Program-made: the position numbers and the translations under genes
NCBI GenBank assembly: GCA_019670725.1
Contig: AP024629.1
Span: forward strand, 2,976,001-3,040,000
Source of the DNA: Alphaproteobacteria bacterium SO-S41
GTDB lineage: Bacteria; Pseudomonadota; Alphaproteobacteria; Micropepsales; Micropepsaceae
Direction: 5' to 3'
DNA: 64,000 nucleotides
Notes under the pieces: generated by a model
The model's input: the letters and a program-made list of their open reading frames with translations, nothing else
Told to the model about the DNA's origin: nothing
The model's database searches: none
Shown: piece after piece, positions 16,900-25,682 of the stretch
Numbering within the stretch: the first letter of the stretch is position 1
How the letters are laid out: every line of letters begins with the position of its first letter

Positions 16900-18693
16900 T
16901 CAGGCGGCGCGGGCCGCGATGTCGGCCGGAACGGGAATGGGGAATTCCAGCAGCATCTGGGCGTAGGCCTTGCCCTGCGGATCGTTGGCGAGGCTGGCGA
17001 TGCCGCCGCCGCCGAGCGCTTCGTGCAGCAGGAAGTTGAGGCCCGAAATGCCGGGCAGGTCAAAGCGATCGACCTTGCCCTGCCCGTCCGCGAACTTATG
17101 CGCCATGAATTTCGCGACCGCCGCTTCACTGAGCGCCTCGCGAATATAGGGCAGGTAGGCGGGATCGCGGGCCATGATGCCGATATTGGAATTGTTGCCC
17201 TTGTCGCCCGAACGCGCCCAGGCGAGGCGGATGAGCGGGACCTCATGGTCGAACGTCTTGGTCGCGGCCAACGCGCCGCGCCGGCGCACGGTGGCGGCGG
17301 GGTCGTAGCCGCCGGCCGTGTCGATCGCGACCGGGACGGCGTTGCCGGCGATGTGGAGCGTGACAGGGAGCTCGGCCTTCGGCACCAGCGTCGAGAAATG
17401 GCGGACGACCGGCGAGGGCTTGGCGCGCGCGCCGCCATAGCCGGTGATGCCCGGCGCGAAGGACGTGCCGGAACTCGTCAGCTCACGGATCATCACGTCA
17501 AGCGGGGCGCGGCTGGCATGTTTCGCGGCGAGCTTCAGCGTCGCCTCGCGGGCGCCGACCTCGCGCTTGTGGGGGCCGTAGGAGTCTTCGTCGCCGAGAA
17601 CTTCGATGGAGGTTTCCGTGAACGGCCCCCAGTTGCGGGCGCGCATGGTGGTTTCCATGCGCTTCAGGACGGACTCGCCGATGCGGCGGACCTTCTTGGC
17701 GGCATCGATGCCAGCCAGTGAAAGCATCGAGGTAACGCGCCAGCCGTCCTCGTAGGTGACGGAGACCTTGTAGGTCGAGGTAGGGGCATAGCCGCGAATG
17801 TTGGTGACGGCGACGCGATCCTTGCCCTGTTGCGTCATGCGGACATCGGAGAAGTCGCAGACGACGTCGGGCAGCATGTAAGCCTGAGGATCGCCGATCT
17901 CGTAGAGCATCTGCTCGCCGACCGTGCCGGGCGTAACGAGCCCGCCGGTGCCGTCGGGCTTGGTCGCGATGAAGGTGCCGTCGGGCGCGACCTCGGCGAT
18001 CGCGTAGCCGATCGTGTCCCAGTCGGGCACCTGTTCCCAATCGGTGAAGACGCCGCCGCAGGCCTGCGCGCCACATTCGACGATGTGGCCGGCGAGCGAT
18101 CCGCCGGCGAGCTTGTCGTAGTCCTTGGGCGACCAGCCGAATTCGTGGATGCAAGCGCCAAGCGTCACCGCGCTGTCGACACAGCGGCCTGTGATGACGA
18201 CATCGGCACCCGTCGCCAGCGCCGCGGCGACGGGGAAGCCGCCGAGATAGGCGTTCATGCTGACGGGCTTTTCGGGGAGGCTCGCGCCGGTGAACATCTC
18301 GGTCAGCCCGGCCGCCTTCCAGTGTTCAACGGTCGGCATCAGGTCGTCGCCCTCGATCCAGGCGACCTTCAGATCGACGCCGATCTTCGCCAGCAACGCC
18401 TCCAGCGCAGCGGCGCAGGCGCGCGGGTTGATGCCGCCAGCATTGGCGATAACCTTGATCTTCTTGTCCGCGATGGCGCGGGCGTTCTGCGCCATCGTCA
18501 CGGTGACAAAGTCGGTGGCGTAGCCCGCGTTCGCGTCCTTCGCCATCGCTCGCGCCATGATCGACATGGTGATTTCGGACAGATAGTCGAACACCAGATA
18601 GTCGATGTTCCCCTTCTCGATCAGTTGCGGCGCGGCGATATAGCTGTCGCCCCAGAAGCCCGAGGCGCAGCCGACGCGGATGGTCTTGGTCAT
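16900..18693 (-). CDS. Acyclic terpene utilization AtuA-family protein (DUF1446 plus C-terminal domain)
   Basis: 597-residue protein. The N-terminal about 450 residues carry AtuA/DUF1446 signatures: R-V-G-C-A-S-G-F-W-G-D, the Y-L-V-F-D-Y-L-S-E segment, N-A-G-G-I-N-P, T-G-R-C-V-D-S-A-V-T-L-G. The last about 110 residues form the AtuA-like C-terminal domain (A-W-A-R-S-G-D-K-G-N-N-S-N-I-G). In Pseudomonas, atuA belongs to the citronellol/geraniol degradation cluster, but the protein's reaction is unknown and relatives sit in many acyl-CoA catabolic clusters. Start at 18693 overlaps the stop of the VOC gene (ATGA), indicating translational coupling in the operon with an acyl-CoA dehydrogenase. 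Confidence 0.88.
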   Translation of the reverse strand: MTKTIRVGCASGFWGDSYIAAPQLIEKGNIDYLVFDYLSEITMSIMARAMAKDANAGYATDFVTVTMAQNARAIADKKIKVIANAGGINPRACAAALEALLAKIGVDLKVAWIEGDDLMPTVEHWKAAGLTEMFTGASLPEKPVSMNAYLGGFPVAAALATGADVVITGRCVDSAVTLGACIHEFGWSPKDYDKLAGGSLAGHIVECGAQACGGVFTDWEQVPDWDTIGYAIAEVAPDGTFIATKPDGTGGLVTPGTVGEQMLYEIGDPQAYMLPDVVCDFSDVRMTQQGKDRVAVTNIRGYAPTSTYKVSVTYEDGWRVTSMLSLAGIDAAKKVRRIGESVLKRMETTMRARNWGPFTETSIEVLGDEDSYGPHKREVGAREATLKLAAKHASRAPLDVMIRELTSSGTSFAPGITGYGGARAKPSPVVRHFSTLVPKAELPVTLHIAGNAVPVAIDTAGGYDPAATVRRRGALAATKTFDHEVPLIRLAWARSGDKGNNSNIGIMARDPAYLPYIREALSEAAVAKFMAHKFADGQGKVDRFDLPGISGLNFLLHEALGGGGIASLANDPQGKAYAQMLLEFPIPVPADIAARAA

Positions 18694-19064
18694 GAGGCGG
18701 TTCCTGTTGGCTGCGGCTCCCAATAGACCTCGATGAGGTGGTCGTCGGGGTCGGCGCAGCGAAAGACGACGAAGTCGGGTTCGAGGCTGAGCGGTTGGCG
18801 GATCGTCTCGCCCGCCGCTTTCAAGGCATCGTGCAGCGCGGCGACCTGGGCGCCCGAATTCAGGCGAAAGCCGATATGGAACCAAGCGGGAAACGGCTCC
18901 AGTGTTTTCGCCGGCGCCAGAGCGAGGTCCATACCGGCCTCGTCGCGCATGAAGAGGATGTCGCCATGCGTGAGATGCGGTCGGAGGCCGAAATGAGTGG
19001 CGTAGAAATCGCGAGCGCGCTCAACCGACAGCACATGAAGATGGATGTGGTTGAGCGCCGCCAC
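18690..19064 (-). CDS. VOC family protein (glyoxalase/dioxygenase fold)
   Basis: 124-residue protein from a GTG start (V-A-A-L-N-H-I-H-L-H-V), 4 bases after the acyl-CoA dehydrogenase stop. Paired beta-alpha-beta-beta-beta modules are visible: N-H-I-H-L-H-V ... F-Y-x-x-x-F-G-L and H-I-G-F-R-L ... D-P-D-D-H-L-I-E-V-Y. Likely metal ligands are the first-strand His, the central His of W-F-H-I-G-F, and the Glu of L-I-E-V-Y. VOC enzymes include glyoxalases, epimerases and extradiol dioxygenases; the operon context would fit an epimerase or similar acyl-CoA step, but this is only inference. Confidence 0.82.
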   Translation of the reverse strand: MAALNHIHLHVLSVERARDFYATHFGLRPHLTHGDILFMRDEAGMDLALAPAKTLEPFPAWFHIGFRLNSGAQVAALHDALKAAGETIRQPLSLEPDFVVFRCADPDDHLIEVYWEPQPTGTAS

Positions 19065-19068
19065 CGCC

Positions 19069-20220
19069 CTACCCCGCGTTGCGGAGCATGTTCTTGGCGA
19101 TGACGGTCTGCTGGATCTGGCTGGTGCCTTCGTAGAGGCGGAAGATGCGGACGTCGCGGTAGAAGCGCTCGGCGGCGTAGTCGGAGACATAGCCGGCGCC
19201 GCCATGGATCTGGACGTTGCGGTCGGCGATGCGGCCGACAGCTTCGGAGGCGAACAGCTTGCAGCACGAGGCTTCCATGGCGATGTTCTCGCCCGCGTCG
19301 CGCTTGCGGGCGGTTTCCTGAACCATGCAGCGCATGGCGTAGGCTTCCATCTTGGAGTCGGCGAGCATCGCCTGGACCATCTGGAAGTTCGCGATCTTGT
19401 CGCCGAACTGCTCGCGTTCCAGCGCGTAGAGCGTGGAGTCGCGGACCAGGCGCTCGGCGACGCCGGTGCAGACGGCGGCGATGTGGATGCGGCCGCGATC
19501 CAGCACCTGCATCGCGAGCTTGAAGCCCTCGCCTTCGCGTTCGCCGATGAGGCACTCGGCGGGGACTTCGCAATTCTCGAAGATCACGTCGTGGATATGG
19601 GCGCCTTGCTGGCCCATCTTGCGTTCGGACTTGCCGACCGTGATGCCCTTGAGGTTCGAGGGCACGAAGAAGGCGGAGATGCCGCCCGCGCCCTTGCGGT
19701 CGGGGTTGGTGCGGGCCATCAGCGTGAAGGCGCCGGCCTTGGCGGCATTGGTGATGAAGCGCTTGGTGCCGTTGACGACATAGACATTGCCGTCGCGGAT
19801 CGCGGTGGTGCGCAGCGAGGCGGCGTCGGAGCCGGCGCCGGGTTCGGTGAGGCAGAAGCTGGCGATGGTTTCGCCGCTGGCGATCTTGGGCAGCCAGTAA
19901 TCCTTCTGGTCCTCGCGGCCGAACATCACGAGGCCCTGGCTGCCGATGCCGATATTGGTGCCGATGGCCGAGCGGAAGGCCGGCGAGGTCTGGCAGAGTT
20001 CGAAGAGGACGAGCGCCTCTTCCTCCATGTTAAGGCCTAGGCCGCCATATTCGGCAGGGATCGACAGGCCGAAGAGGCCGAGCTCGCGCATCTCCTGGAT
20101 GATCGCGTCGGGGATGCGGTCCTCGCGGCTGACCTGGTCTTCGATGGGCACGAGACGCTCGCGCACGAAGCGGGCGACGGACGAGATCAGCTGTTCGCGG
20201 GTTTCGGGATCGAGGGCCAT
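19069..20220 (-). CDS. Acyl-CoA dehydrogenase
   Basis: 383-residue FAD flavoprotein for alpha,beta-dehydrogenation of acyl-CoA. Features: F-C-L-T-E-P-G-A-G-S-D-A flavin loop, R-D-x-x-x-Y-A-L-E-R-x-Q-F-G, the Q-I-H-G-G-A-G-Y near the C-terminus, and catalytic base Glu364 in L-Y-E-G-T-S-Q-I-Q, the short/medium-chain position. The ATG at 20220 is supported by GGAAAC. It is the first gene of a three-gene operon with VOC and AtuA genes, so the natural substrate may be a branched or terpenoid acyl-CoA. It is divergent from a secreted protein gene. Confidence 0.93.
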   Translation of the reverse strand: MALDPETREQLISSVARFVRERLVPIEDQVSREDRIPDAIIQEMRELGLFGLSIPAEYGGLGLNMEEEALVLFELCQTSPAFRSAIGTNIGIGSQGLVMFGREDQKDYWLPKIASGETIASFCLTEPGAGSDAASLRTTAIRDGNVYVVNGTKRFITNAAKAGAFTLMARTNPDRKGAGGISAFFVPSNLKGITVGKSERKMGQQGAHIHDVIFENCEVPAECLIGEREGEGFKLAMQVLDRGRIHIAAVCTGVAERLVRDSTLYALEREQFGDKIANFQMVQAMLADSKMEAYAMRCMVQETARKRDAGENIAMEASCCKLFASEAVGRIADRNVQIHGGAGYVSDYAAERFYRDVRIFRLYEGTSQIQQTVIAKNMLRNAG

Positions 20221-20308
20221 GTTCTTGTTTCCAATCGAATTCGGCGCGGACACTATGCAGGACGGCCGCCGCCGTAAAGTTACGCCGGCGGCAAGTACGG
20301 GGTCAAAA

Positions 20309-21547
20309 GTGATACGTTCTGCAATTTGTTTGGCGTTTTGTGCCGTGACGCTGGTGATCGGCGCTCTTCCGGCCCGGGCAGAGCCGCGCTCGGTGATGGG
20401 CGTCAATTTCGATTCGCCGCCGCTGCCGGCCTGGGCCGAGGCCGCCATCTCGAACGGCATGCTCTATCAGTGGGACTTCACCAATCCGGAGAACGGGCGC
20501 CGGGCCTCGGCGCTGATCGTGGTGAGCGGGATGCCCGGCAACCAGGACGATCCGGCCACGCTGCTGCCCGTATTGATGGACAGCGCCGGCCTGCTGGTCG
20601 GCGAGCGGACGACGCAGGAGCACAAGGGCATCACCACCAGCGGCCAACCGATGGCCTGGGCGATGCGGGCGGGCAGCACGCACACCAACCCGAGTTCCGA
20701 GATCGTCGTGGCCGCGATCGCCTTTCGCGCGCCGGAGGGGATCGCCGATGCGATGCTGATCCTCGTCAATGTCGATGGCGCGCATCGCGATACGGCAGAG
20801 ACCGACTTCGACGAGGTCGTCCAGTCGCTCTACATGGGCGCAACGCCGCGCCCTGCTCTGCCCGCGGCGCAGGCGGGCAGCGAGAGCCTGGACGGGCTGT
20901 ACATCTACACCGTCACCAATTTCGTGCAGAACCCGATGGGCGGGACGCAGATGACGATGGTGTGGAAGCTGCGTCAGTTCGATCCGTCGGGGCTCTATGC
21001 CGACCGCCCGCCGCTGGGCAACGAGACGCTGGCCTCGCTGTGCGCGGCGACGCCGGGCCTCTGCGGCACCTATCGGCTGAACGGCGCGACCATCGAAACG
21101 GCGAGCGTGCAGCGTTTCGGGCTGGTCGAGACGGAGAGCGTCGCATTCGAGCAGACAGAGCGCGGTTTCAAGATCGGGCGCTATCCCTATGAGCCGGCGC
21201 GGCCCGTGCCGGGGCCGACGCTGAACGGGTCGTGGCGGTTCAACTACTATTCCGGCGGGCCGCGCGGTTCGGTGTCGGTGATCCGTCAGATCGATTTCAC
21301 GGCGGACGGCCGCTACGTAAAGACCGGTTTTACCGGCGCGACGACCACCGATCCGGTGAACGGGATTTCCACGACCTCGTCGGGGACCGACCCCGAGCAG
21401 TCCGGGCGGTATGCGATCGACGGCTTCACGCTGACCTTCACGAGCTATGCGGGGACGACCGAGCAGATGAGCCTCGTCGCGACCGACCCGGCGGACCTCT
21501 CCTTCGTCTTCATCGACGGCGACAGCTACGCGCGGGTCGAGAAGTAG
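20309..21547 (+). CDS. Secreted hypothetical protein (412 aa)
   Basis: 412-residue exported protein from a GTG start that gives a clean signal peptide (V-I-R-S-A-I-C-L ... P-A-R-A-E, cleavage near residue 24). The N-terminal half resembles a stand-alone effector-type fold with Y-Q-W-D-F-T-N-P-E-N; the C-terminal half is beta-rich with repeated G-x-Y/W-x-x-N-Y-Y, D-F-T-A-D-G-R-Y and G-R-Y-A-I-D-G-F-T-L-T-F motifs, reminiscent of lipocalin-like sheets in proteins of unknown function. I do not recognise the family. It ends 1 base before the convergent CsoR gene. Confidence 0.7.
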   Translation: MIRSAICLAFCAVTLVIGALPARAEPRSVMGVNFDSPPLPAWAEAAISNGMLYQWDFTNPENGRRASALIVVSGMPGNQDDPATLLPVLMDSAGLLVGERTTQEHKGITTSGQPMAWAMRAGSTHTNPSSEIVVAAIAFRAPEGIADAMLILVNVDGAHRDTAETDFDEVVQSLYMGATPRPALPAAQAGSESLDGLYIYTVTNFVQNPMGGTQMTMVWKLRQFDPSGLYADRPPLGNETLASLCAATPGLCGTYRLNGATIETASVQRFGLVETESVAFEQTERGFKIGRYPYEPARPVPGPTLNGSWRFNYYSGGPRGSVSVIRQIDFTADGRYVKTGFTGATTTDPVNGISTTSSGTDPEQSGRYAIDGFTLTFTSYAGTTEQMSLVATDPADLSFVFIDGDSYARVEK

Positions 21548-21548
21548 C

Positions 21549-21818
21549 TCAGCGGCGGTTGAAGGCGCCGACCAGTTCCTCGACCACCTTGGCCTGTTCG
21601 GCGGTGTCGCCGGACTTCATTGCGCGATGCACGCAGTGACCGATATGGCCGCGCAGGAGATCGGCCTCCACCCGCGACAGGGCGGCGCGGGCGGCGGCGA
21701 TCTGGGTCACGATATCGATGCAATAGCGGTCGGCCTCGACCATGCCGGCGATGCCGCGCACCTGGCCTTCGATGCGCTTCAGCGCGGAGAGATTCTTCTT
21801 CGTGTCGCCGTGAGCCAT
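21549..21818 (-). CDS. csoR: CsoR/FrmR-family metal-sensing repressor
   Basis: 89-residue all-helical DNA-binding repressor (DUF156). The metal site matches Cu(I)-sensing CsoR: Cys33, His58 and Cys62 (C-x24-H-x3-C), in R-Y-C-I-D-I-V and H-I-G-H-C-V. N-terminal R-I-E-G-Q-V-R-G-I is the family hallmark. Copper binding would release it from the operators in the 77-base divergent gap to copA, so it should derepress both itself and the exporter. A nickel/cobalt (RcnR) or formaldehyde (FrmR) sensor is less likely, since their residue patterns add an N-terminal His or change His58. Confidence 0.9.
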   Translation of the reverse strand: MAHGDTKKNLSALKRIEGQVRGIAGMVEADRYCIDIVTQIAAARAALSRVEADLLRGHIGHCVHRAMKSGDTAEQAKVVEELVGAFNRR

Positions 21819-21819
21819 G

Positions 21820-21836
21820 ATACCCCTGCCGGGTAT
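21820..21836. promoter_or_regulatory. Putative CsoR operator, csoR-proximal
   Basis: Inverted repeat ATACCC-N5-GGGTAT immediately upstream of the csoR ATG. G/C runs flanked by ATA/TAT match CsoR-type operators. It shares arms and spacing with the second site at 21845. Confidence 0.7.
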
Positions 21837-21844
21837 GTTGACGG

Positions 21845-21861
21845 ATACCCATACGGGGTAT
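21845..21861. promoter_or_regulatory. Putative CsoR operator, copA-proximal
   Basis: Second ATACCC-N5-GGGTAT inverted repeat, 25 bases centre-to-centre from the first and about 35 bases upstream of the copA ATG. Its position would allow repression of the exporter. Confidence 0.7.
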
Positions 21862-21895
21862 ACATGAGCCGCATCCGGCGGACAAGCGAGGGCGC

Positions 21896-24238
21896 ATGGC
21901 GCACGATCATCAGCACGGGCACGACTGCTGCGGCGGCGCGGCGCATGGGCCGGCCGCAGGCACGGTGAAGGACCAGGTCTGCGGGATGGATGTCGATCCA
22001 AACGCGGGCAAGCCGAGCGCCGTGCATGACGGCGTCACCTATCATTTCTGCAGCGAACGCTGCCGCACCAAGTTCGTCGCGGAACCGCTGAAATATCTGG
22101 CGCCGGCACCCGCTGCGCCGGTCGCGGCGGGGACCAAGTGGACCTGCCCGATGCATCCGGACATCGTGCGCGACAAGCCCGGCCCCTGTCCGATCTGCGG
22201 CATGGCGCTGGAGCCGATGGTGCCGGTTGCGGGCGCTGAAAACCCCGAATTGAAGGACATGACGCGGCGCTTCTGGGTCGCGCTGGCGCTGACCCTGCCC
22301 GTCTTCGTTCTGGAGATGGGCGGGCATGTGTTCGGCTGGACGTTCGGGTTGACCGATATGACGTCGCGCTGGGTGCAGTTCGCGCTCGCGACGCCGGTCG
22401 TGCTGTGGGCGGGGTGGCCGTTCCTTCAGCGCGGCGCGGCGTCGCTGCAGACCATGAACCTCAACATGTTCACGCTGATCGGGCTCGGGGTGATTGTCGC
22501 CTGGACATATAGCGCCGTTGCGATGCTGGCGCCGGGCGTCTTCCCGCACGGGCTGCATGGCGGCCATGGCGGGGCGCCGGTCTATTTCGAGGCGGCGGCG
22601 GTGATCGTGACGCTGGCGCTGTTGGGCCAGGTGCTGGAGCTGCGCGCCCGCGAGGCGACCGGCGGGGCGATCCGCGCGCTGCTCGACCTCGCGCCCAAGA
22701 CCGCGCGGCGGGTGAAGCCGGACGGCGACGAGGAAAACGTGCCGCTCGATCAGGTGCTGACCGGCGACCGGCTGCGCGTGCGGCCGGGCGAGGCGGTGCC
22801 AGTGGACGGCATCGTGTTCGCGGGGCGCAGCCATGTGGACGAGTCGCTGATCACCGGCGAGGCCCTGCCGGTGGAGAAGACGACCGGCGCCGCGGTGACG
22901 GGCGGCACGATCAACGGTAGCGGTGCGCTGATCATGACCGCCGAGAAGGTCGGCGCGGAGACGATGCTGGCGCGCATTGTGGCCCTGGTGGCCGAAGCGC
23001 AGCGCAGCCGTGCGCCGGTGCAGCGTCTGGCCGATCAGGTCTCGGGCTGGTTCGTGCCGCTGGTCGGTGTGATCGCGCTGATCGCCTTCGCGGCGTGGTG
23101 GGCATTCGCTGACGAGGCGGGTTTCGCCAATGGTTTGGTCGCGGCGGTGTCCGTGCTGATCATCGCCTGCCCCTGCGCGCTCGGGCTCGCGACACCGATG
23201 GCCGTGATGGCCGGTGTCGGGCGCGGGGCACAGGCTGGCGTGCTGGTGCGCGACGCCGCGGCGCTGGAGGCGCTGGCACGGGCCGATACGGCGATGTTCG
23301 ACAAGACAGGCACGCTGACCGAGGGCAAGCCGAAGGCCGTGGCGCTGGAGGCGGTGAACGGCTTCGACGCCGACGAGGCGCTGCGCCTGATCGCCAGCGT
23401 CGAGGCGGGCGCGGAGCATCCGCTGGCGGGCGCGGTCGTTGCGGCGGCGAAGGAGAAGGGTCTCACGCTGTCCGCCGTGCAGGATTTCGATGCCCCGCCA
23501 GGCAAGGGCGCGGAGGGCATCGTGGACGGCAGGACCGTGCTGGCGGGCAACGCGGGGTGGCTGAGCGAGAAAGGCGTCGATGTTTCGGGACTGATCGCGC
23601 GGGCCGACGCGTTGCGGGCGGAAGGTGCGACGGCGGTCTATGCGGCGATCGACGGCACGGCGGCGATGCTGATTGCCGTTGCCGATCCCATCAAGGCGGG
23701 CGCTGCGGACGCCGTCGCGGCGCTAAAGGCGCAGGGTATTCGCGCGGTCATGATGACGGGTGATCATGAGGTGACTGCCAAGGTCGTCGCGGCACGGCTG
23801 GGTATTGACGAGGTGCGCGCCGGGGTGACGCCCGAGGGCAAGGCGGAAGCGGTCGCTGCACTGCGTCAGGCCGGGCGGGTCGTGATCATGGCGGGCGACG
23901 GGGTGAACGACGCCCCTGCCCTCGCCGCCGCTGATGCCGGCATCGCGATGGGCACCGGCGCGGATGCGGCGCTGGAGAGCGCGGGCGTGACGCTGTTGAA
24001 AGGTGACATCTCAGGCGTGGTGCACGCGCGGCGGCTGGCGACAGCGACGATGCGCAATATCCGGCAGAACCTCGCCTTCGCCTTCATCTACAATTTCGCC
24101 GGCGTGCCGCTGGCGGCGGGGGCGCTCTATCCGTTCACGGGGTGGATGCTGAGCCCGGAGATCGCTGCGGCGGCGATGGCGCTGTCGTCGGTGAGCGTGA
24201 TCCTGAACGCGCTGCGGTTGGGTCGGGTGCGGTTGTAG
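21896..24238 (+). CDS. copA: Copper-translocating P1B-type ATPase
   Basis: 780-residue copper exporter of the inner membrane. Instead of a classic HMA domain the N-terminus has a His/Cys-rich leader ([10 protein letters not shown]), a YHS-like module (V-C-G-M-D-V ... Y-H-F-C-S-E-R-C, residues about 28-58) and a heavy-metal-binding W-T-C-P-M-H-P ... P-C-P-I-C-G-M-A-L segment (about 82-108). Then come the P-type core: T-G-E-A-L-P, transmembrane C425-P-C427 (Cu(I) site), phosphorylated Asp469 in D-K-T-G-T-L-T, and [10 protein letters not shown]. Transcribed divergently from csoR with two shared operators, so copper induction is likely. Confidence 0.95.
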   Translation: MAHDHQHGHDCCGGAAHGPAAGTVKDQVCGMDVDPNAGKPSAVHDGVTYHFCSERCRTKFVAEPLKYLAPAPAAPVAAGTKWTCPMHPDIVRDKPGPCPICGMALEPMVPVAGAENPELKDMTRRFWVALALTLPVFVLEMGGHVFGWTFGLTDMTSRWVQFALATPVVLWAGWPFLQRGAASLQTMNLNMFTLIGLGVIVAWTYSAVAMLAPGVFPHGLHGGHGGAPVYFEAAAVIVTLALLGQVLELRAREATGGAIRALLDLAPKTARRVKPDGDEENVPLDQVLTGDRLRVRPGEAVPVDGIVFAGRSHVDESLITGEALPVEKTTGAAVTGGTINGSGALIMTAEKVGAETMLARIVALVAEAQRSRAPVQRLADQVSGWFVPLVGVIALIAFAAWWAFADEAGFANGLVAAVSVLIIACPCALGLATPMAVMAGVGRGAQAGVLVRDAAALEALARADTAMFDKTGTLTEGKPKAVALEAVNGFDADEALRLIASVEAGAEHPLAGAVVAAAKEKGLTLSAVQDFDAPPGKGAEGIVDGRTVLAGNAGWLSEKGVDVSGLIARADALRAEGATAVYAAIDGTAAMLIAVADPIKAGAADAVAALKAQGIRAVMMTGDHEVTAKVVAARLGIDEVRAGVTPEGKAEAVAALRQAGRVVIMAGDGVNDAPALAAADAGIAMGTGADAALESAGVTLLKGDISGVVHARRLATATMRNIRQNLAFAFIYNFAGVPLAAGALYPFTGWMLSPEIAAAAMALSSVSVILNALRLGRVRL

Positions 24239-24245
24239 GGAGCGT

Positions 24246-24361
24246 GCGTGCTTCGAGGCTTCGCTTCGCGAAGCACCTCAGCATGACGATCTTAGGAGAA
24301 CGTAGATAGTCGCCATCCAGAGGAGCCGTGCGCAGCGCCGCGTCTCGAAGGACGCACCATG
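24246..24361. repeat. Intergenic repeat with paired stem-loops
   Basis: Left part is GTGCTTCGAGGCTTCGC followed by its near inverted complement GCGAAGCACCTCAGCATGAC; right part has GCCATCCAGAGGAGC ... GCGTCTCGAAGGACGCACC. This CTTCGAG/CTCAGCATGA type is a common dispersed alphaproteobacterial element. It fills the whole gap between copA and the GNAT gene and ends at the GNAT stop codon. Confidence 0.65.
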
Positions 24362-25153
24362 CTACGGCGCGTGGCGGTACCAGTAGGTGCCGACGGTGGC
24401 GAAGCCGAGACTGTCGTAGAGCGCGCGCGCCGGTGTGTTGCGTTCGAGGACCTGGAGCCAGAGCGTTGTGGCGCCCTGCTCCGCCGCCCAGGCTTCGAGA
24501 TCGGCGAGGACCGCGCGGGCGCCGCCCGATTGGCGGGCGCTCGCCTCCGTCGCCATGCATTCGATGCCGCAATACGGCGGTTCGGCCATGCCGAGGCCGA
24601 CGGCGAAGGGCGCGCCGTCGCGCGCGGCCACGAAGAAGCATTTGGGATCGGGCAGCGCGGCGATGATCGCGGGGGCAGCGGCACGGCGGTCGGGGGTGAC
24701 GGTGGCGAGGTAGATGTCGAGCCACGCCTGTGGCGCGGTGGTGTGGCGGGAGATGGTGTGCGTCCTGACAGGTCTCAGGCATGGGTCCTCGGATCGGCCC
24801 GAGGGGCCGTCCGAGGATGACGAGCTCTCTTTTGAAATGCTTTTCGTCATCAGCAGCGTGCGATCAATGCCGGCGTAGCCGCGGGCTTCGAGACGCGCGT
24901 CGAGGTCGGTGGGGAGGCTGACATCGACGATCTGGAAGATCGGCTTCTGCCCGCGCTCGCGATAGGCGTGTTCGGCGGCGGTGATGGCGGCGTCTATATC
25001 CGTGCCGGACCAGCGCAGGGTCAGCACCGAGTTCGCGCGCTGGCTGCCGCCGCCGGAGAAGCGCAGGACCCAGCCCTCGTGCGCCACCGTCTCATGCGGC
25101 GGCCAGGCGCGGGCGGCGGCTTCTTCCAGTTGGCGGCGGTCTCCGTCGTTCAT
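24362..25153 (-). CDS. GNAT acetyltransferase with an in-frame palindromic-repeat insert
   Basis: 263-residue protein with an N-terminal GNAT-like region (about 1-105, with W-V-L-R-F-S-G-G-G-S-Q-R-A-N-S-V) and a C-terminal GNAT domain (about 140-263: C-F-F-V-A-A-R-D-G, E-C-M-A-T-E-A-S-A-R, L-Q-V-L-E-R-N-T-P-A-R-A-L-Y-D-S-L-G-F). N-S-V-L motifs occur in tandem-GNAT proteins that acetylate small molecules. The linker at residues about 107-133 (S-K-E-S-S-S-S-S-D-G ... R-P-V-R-T-H) is encoded by a hairpin repeat like those between genes. Frame is maintained. Start ATG at 25153; the stop directly abuts another repeat. Confidence 0.78.
   Translation of the reverse strand: MNDGDRRQLEEAAARAWPPHETVAHEGWVLRFSGGGSQRANSVLTLRWSGTDIDAAITAAEHAYRERGQKPIFQIVDVSLPTDLDARLEARGYAGIDRTLLMTKSISKESSSSSDGPSGRSEDPCLRPVRTHTISRHTTAPQAWLDIYLATVTPDRRAAAPAIIAALPDPKCFFVAARDGAPFAVGLGMAEPPYCGIECMATEASARQSGGARAVLADLEAWAAEQGATTLWLQVLERNTPARALYDSLGFATVGTYWYRHAP
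24787..24816. repeat. REP-like hairpin within coding sequence
   Basis: CCTCGGA and TCCGAGG outer arms, CGGCCC and GGGCCG inner arms and a three-base loop, with one unpaired T. It encodes the Ser/Asp/Arg-rich linker of the GNAT gene. Flanks (ATGGGT... and ...ATGACGAG) match the borders of intergenic elements of the same family type. Confidence 0.75.
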
Positions 25154-25160
25154 GAAATAG

Positions 25161-25670
25161 TCAGGGCCAGGTACGCTGATAAGCGGCAGTGCTGCTGGTA
25201 AGCGGGCCATTCCGCGTCATGAACTCCCCCGCCACCTGGTATTCGTCCGCACCAGTAAAGACATAAGTGAAGGTCCGTTTGCCCTCATCACTGCCGAGAA
25301 TGCCCGTGATCTCGCGATACCCATCAGGTGTGAACTCAACCGTGCCATAGCGCGGGAGGCCGTAACCGGAACCCTCGAAAAACCAGATCGTCTTCGCCAC
25401 GTTGTCGACGCCAAAGAGGATGACTGTCTCAAGACGGACGCCGGAGAAGCCTCCTGAGGTAATGGCCTTGCCGCGGACAAGGTTGAGCGACGCATCCCAT
25501 TCATAGGTATAGGTCGTAACGGACTCGTCGGACACCGCCTGCGGGGCCGGCTTCCACATTCCGCCGCAAATGCGGTCGCAGAGAGTCTTGAGCGATGTGA
25601 TTTGTTCGGCGGCATGCGCTGGAAGGACAGTCAGCCATATCAACGAGGCAACAGCGAGCAGGCGTTTCAC
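25161..25670 (-). CDS. Secreted protein, tandem paralog 4 of 4 (CxxxC type)
   Basis: 169-residue exported protein with signal peptide ending P-A-H-A-A-E. The GTG at 25670 is chosen because it aligns with the ATG of the upstream paralog (both M-K-R-L-L-A); an ATG at 25682 would add four residues and abuts the upstream stop. Just after cleavage comes L-C-D-R-I-C-G-G-M-W-K-P, then Y-T-Y-E-W-D, an E-T-V-I-L-F-G strand, Y-G-T-V-E-F-T-P-D-G-Y-R-E-I and T-Y-V-F-T-G-A-D. It closely resembles the next gene (25683-26195) and more weakly the two before. Unknown function; last gene of a same-strand array. Confidence 0.75.
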   Translation of the reverse strand: MKRLLAVASLIWLTVLPAHAAEQITSLKTLCDRICGGMWKPAPQAVSDESVTTYTYEWDASLNLVRGKAITSGGFSGVRLETVILFGVDNVAKTIWFFEGSGYGLPRYGTVEFTPDGYREITGILGSDEGKRTFTYVFTGADEYQVAGEFMTRNGPLTSSTAAYQRTWP

Positions 25671-25682
25671 GGCAGGCCCCAT

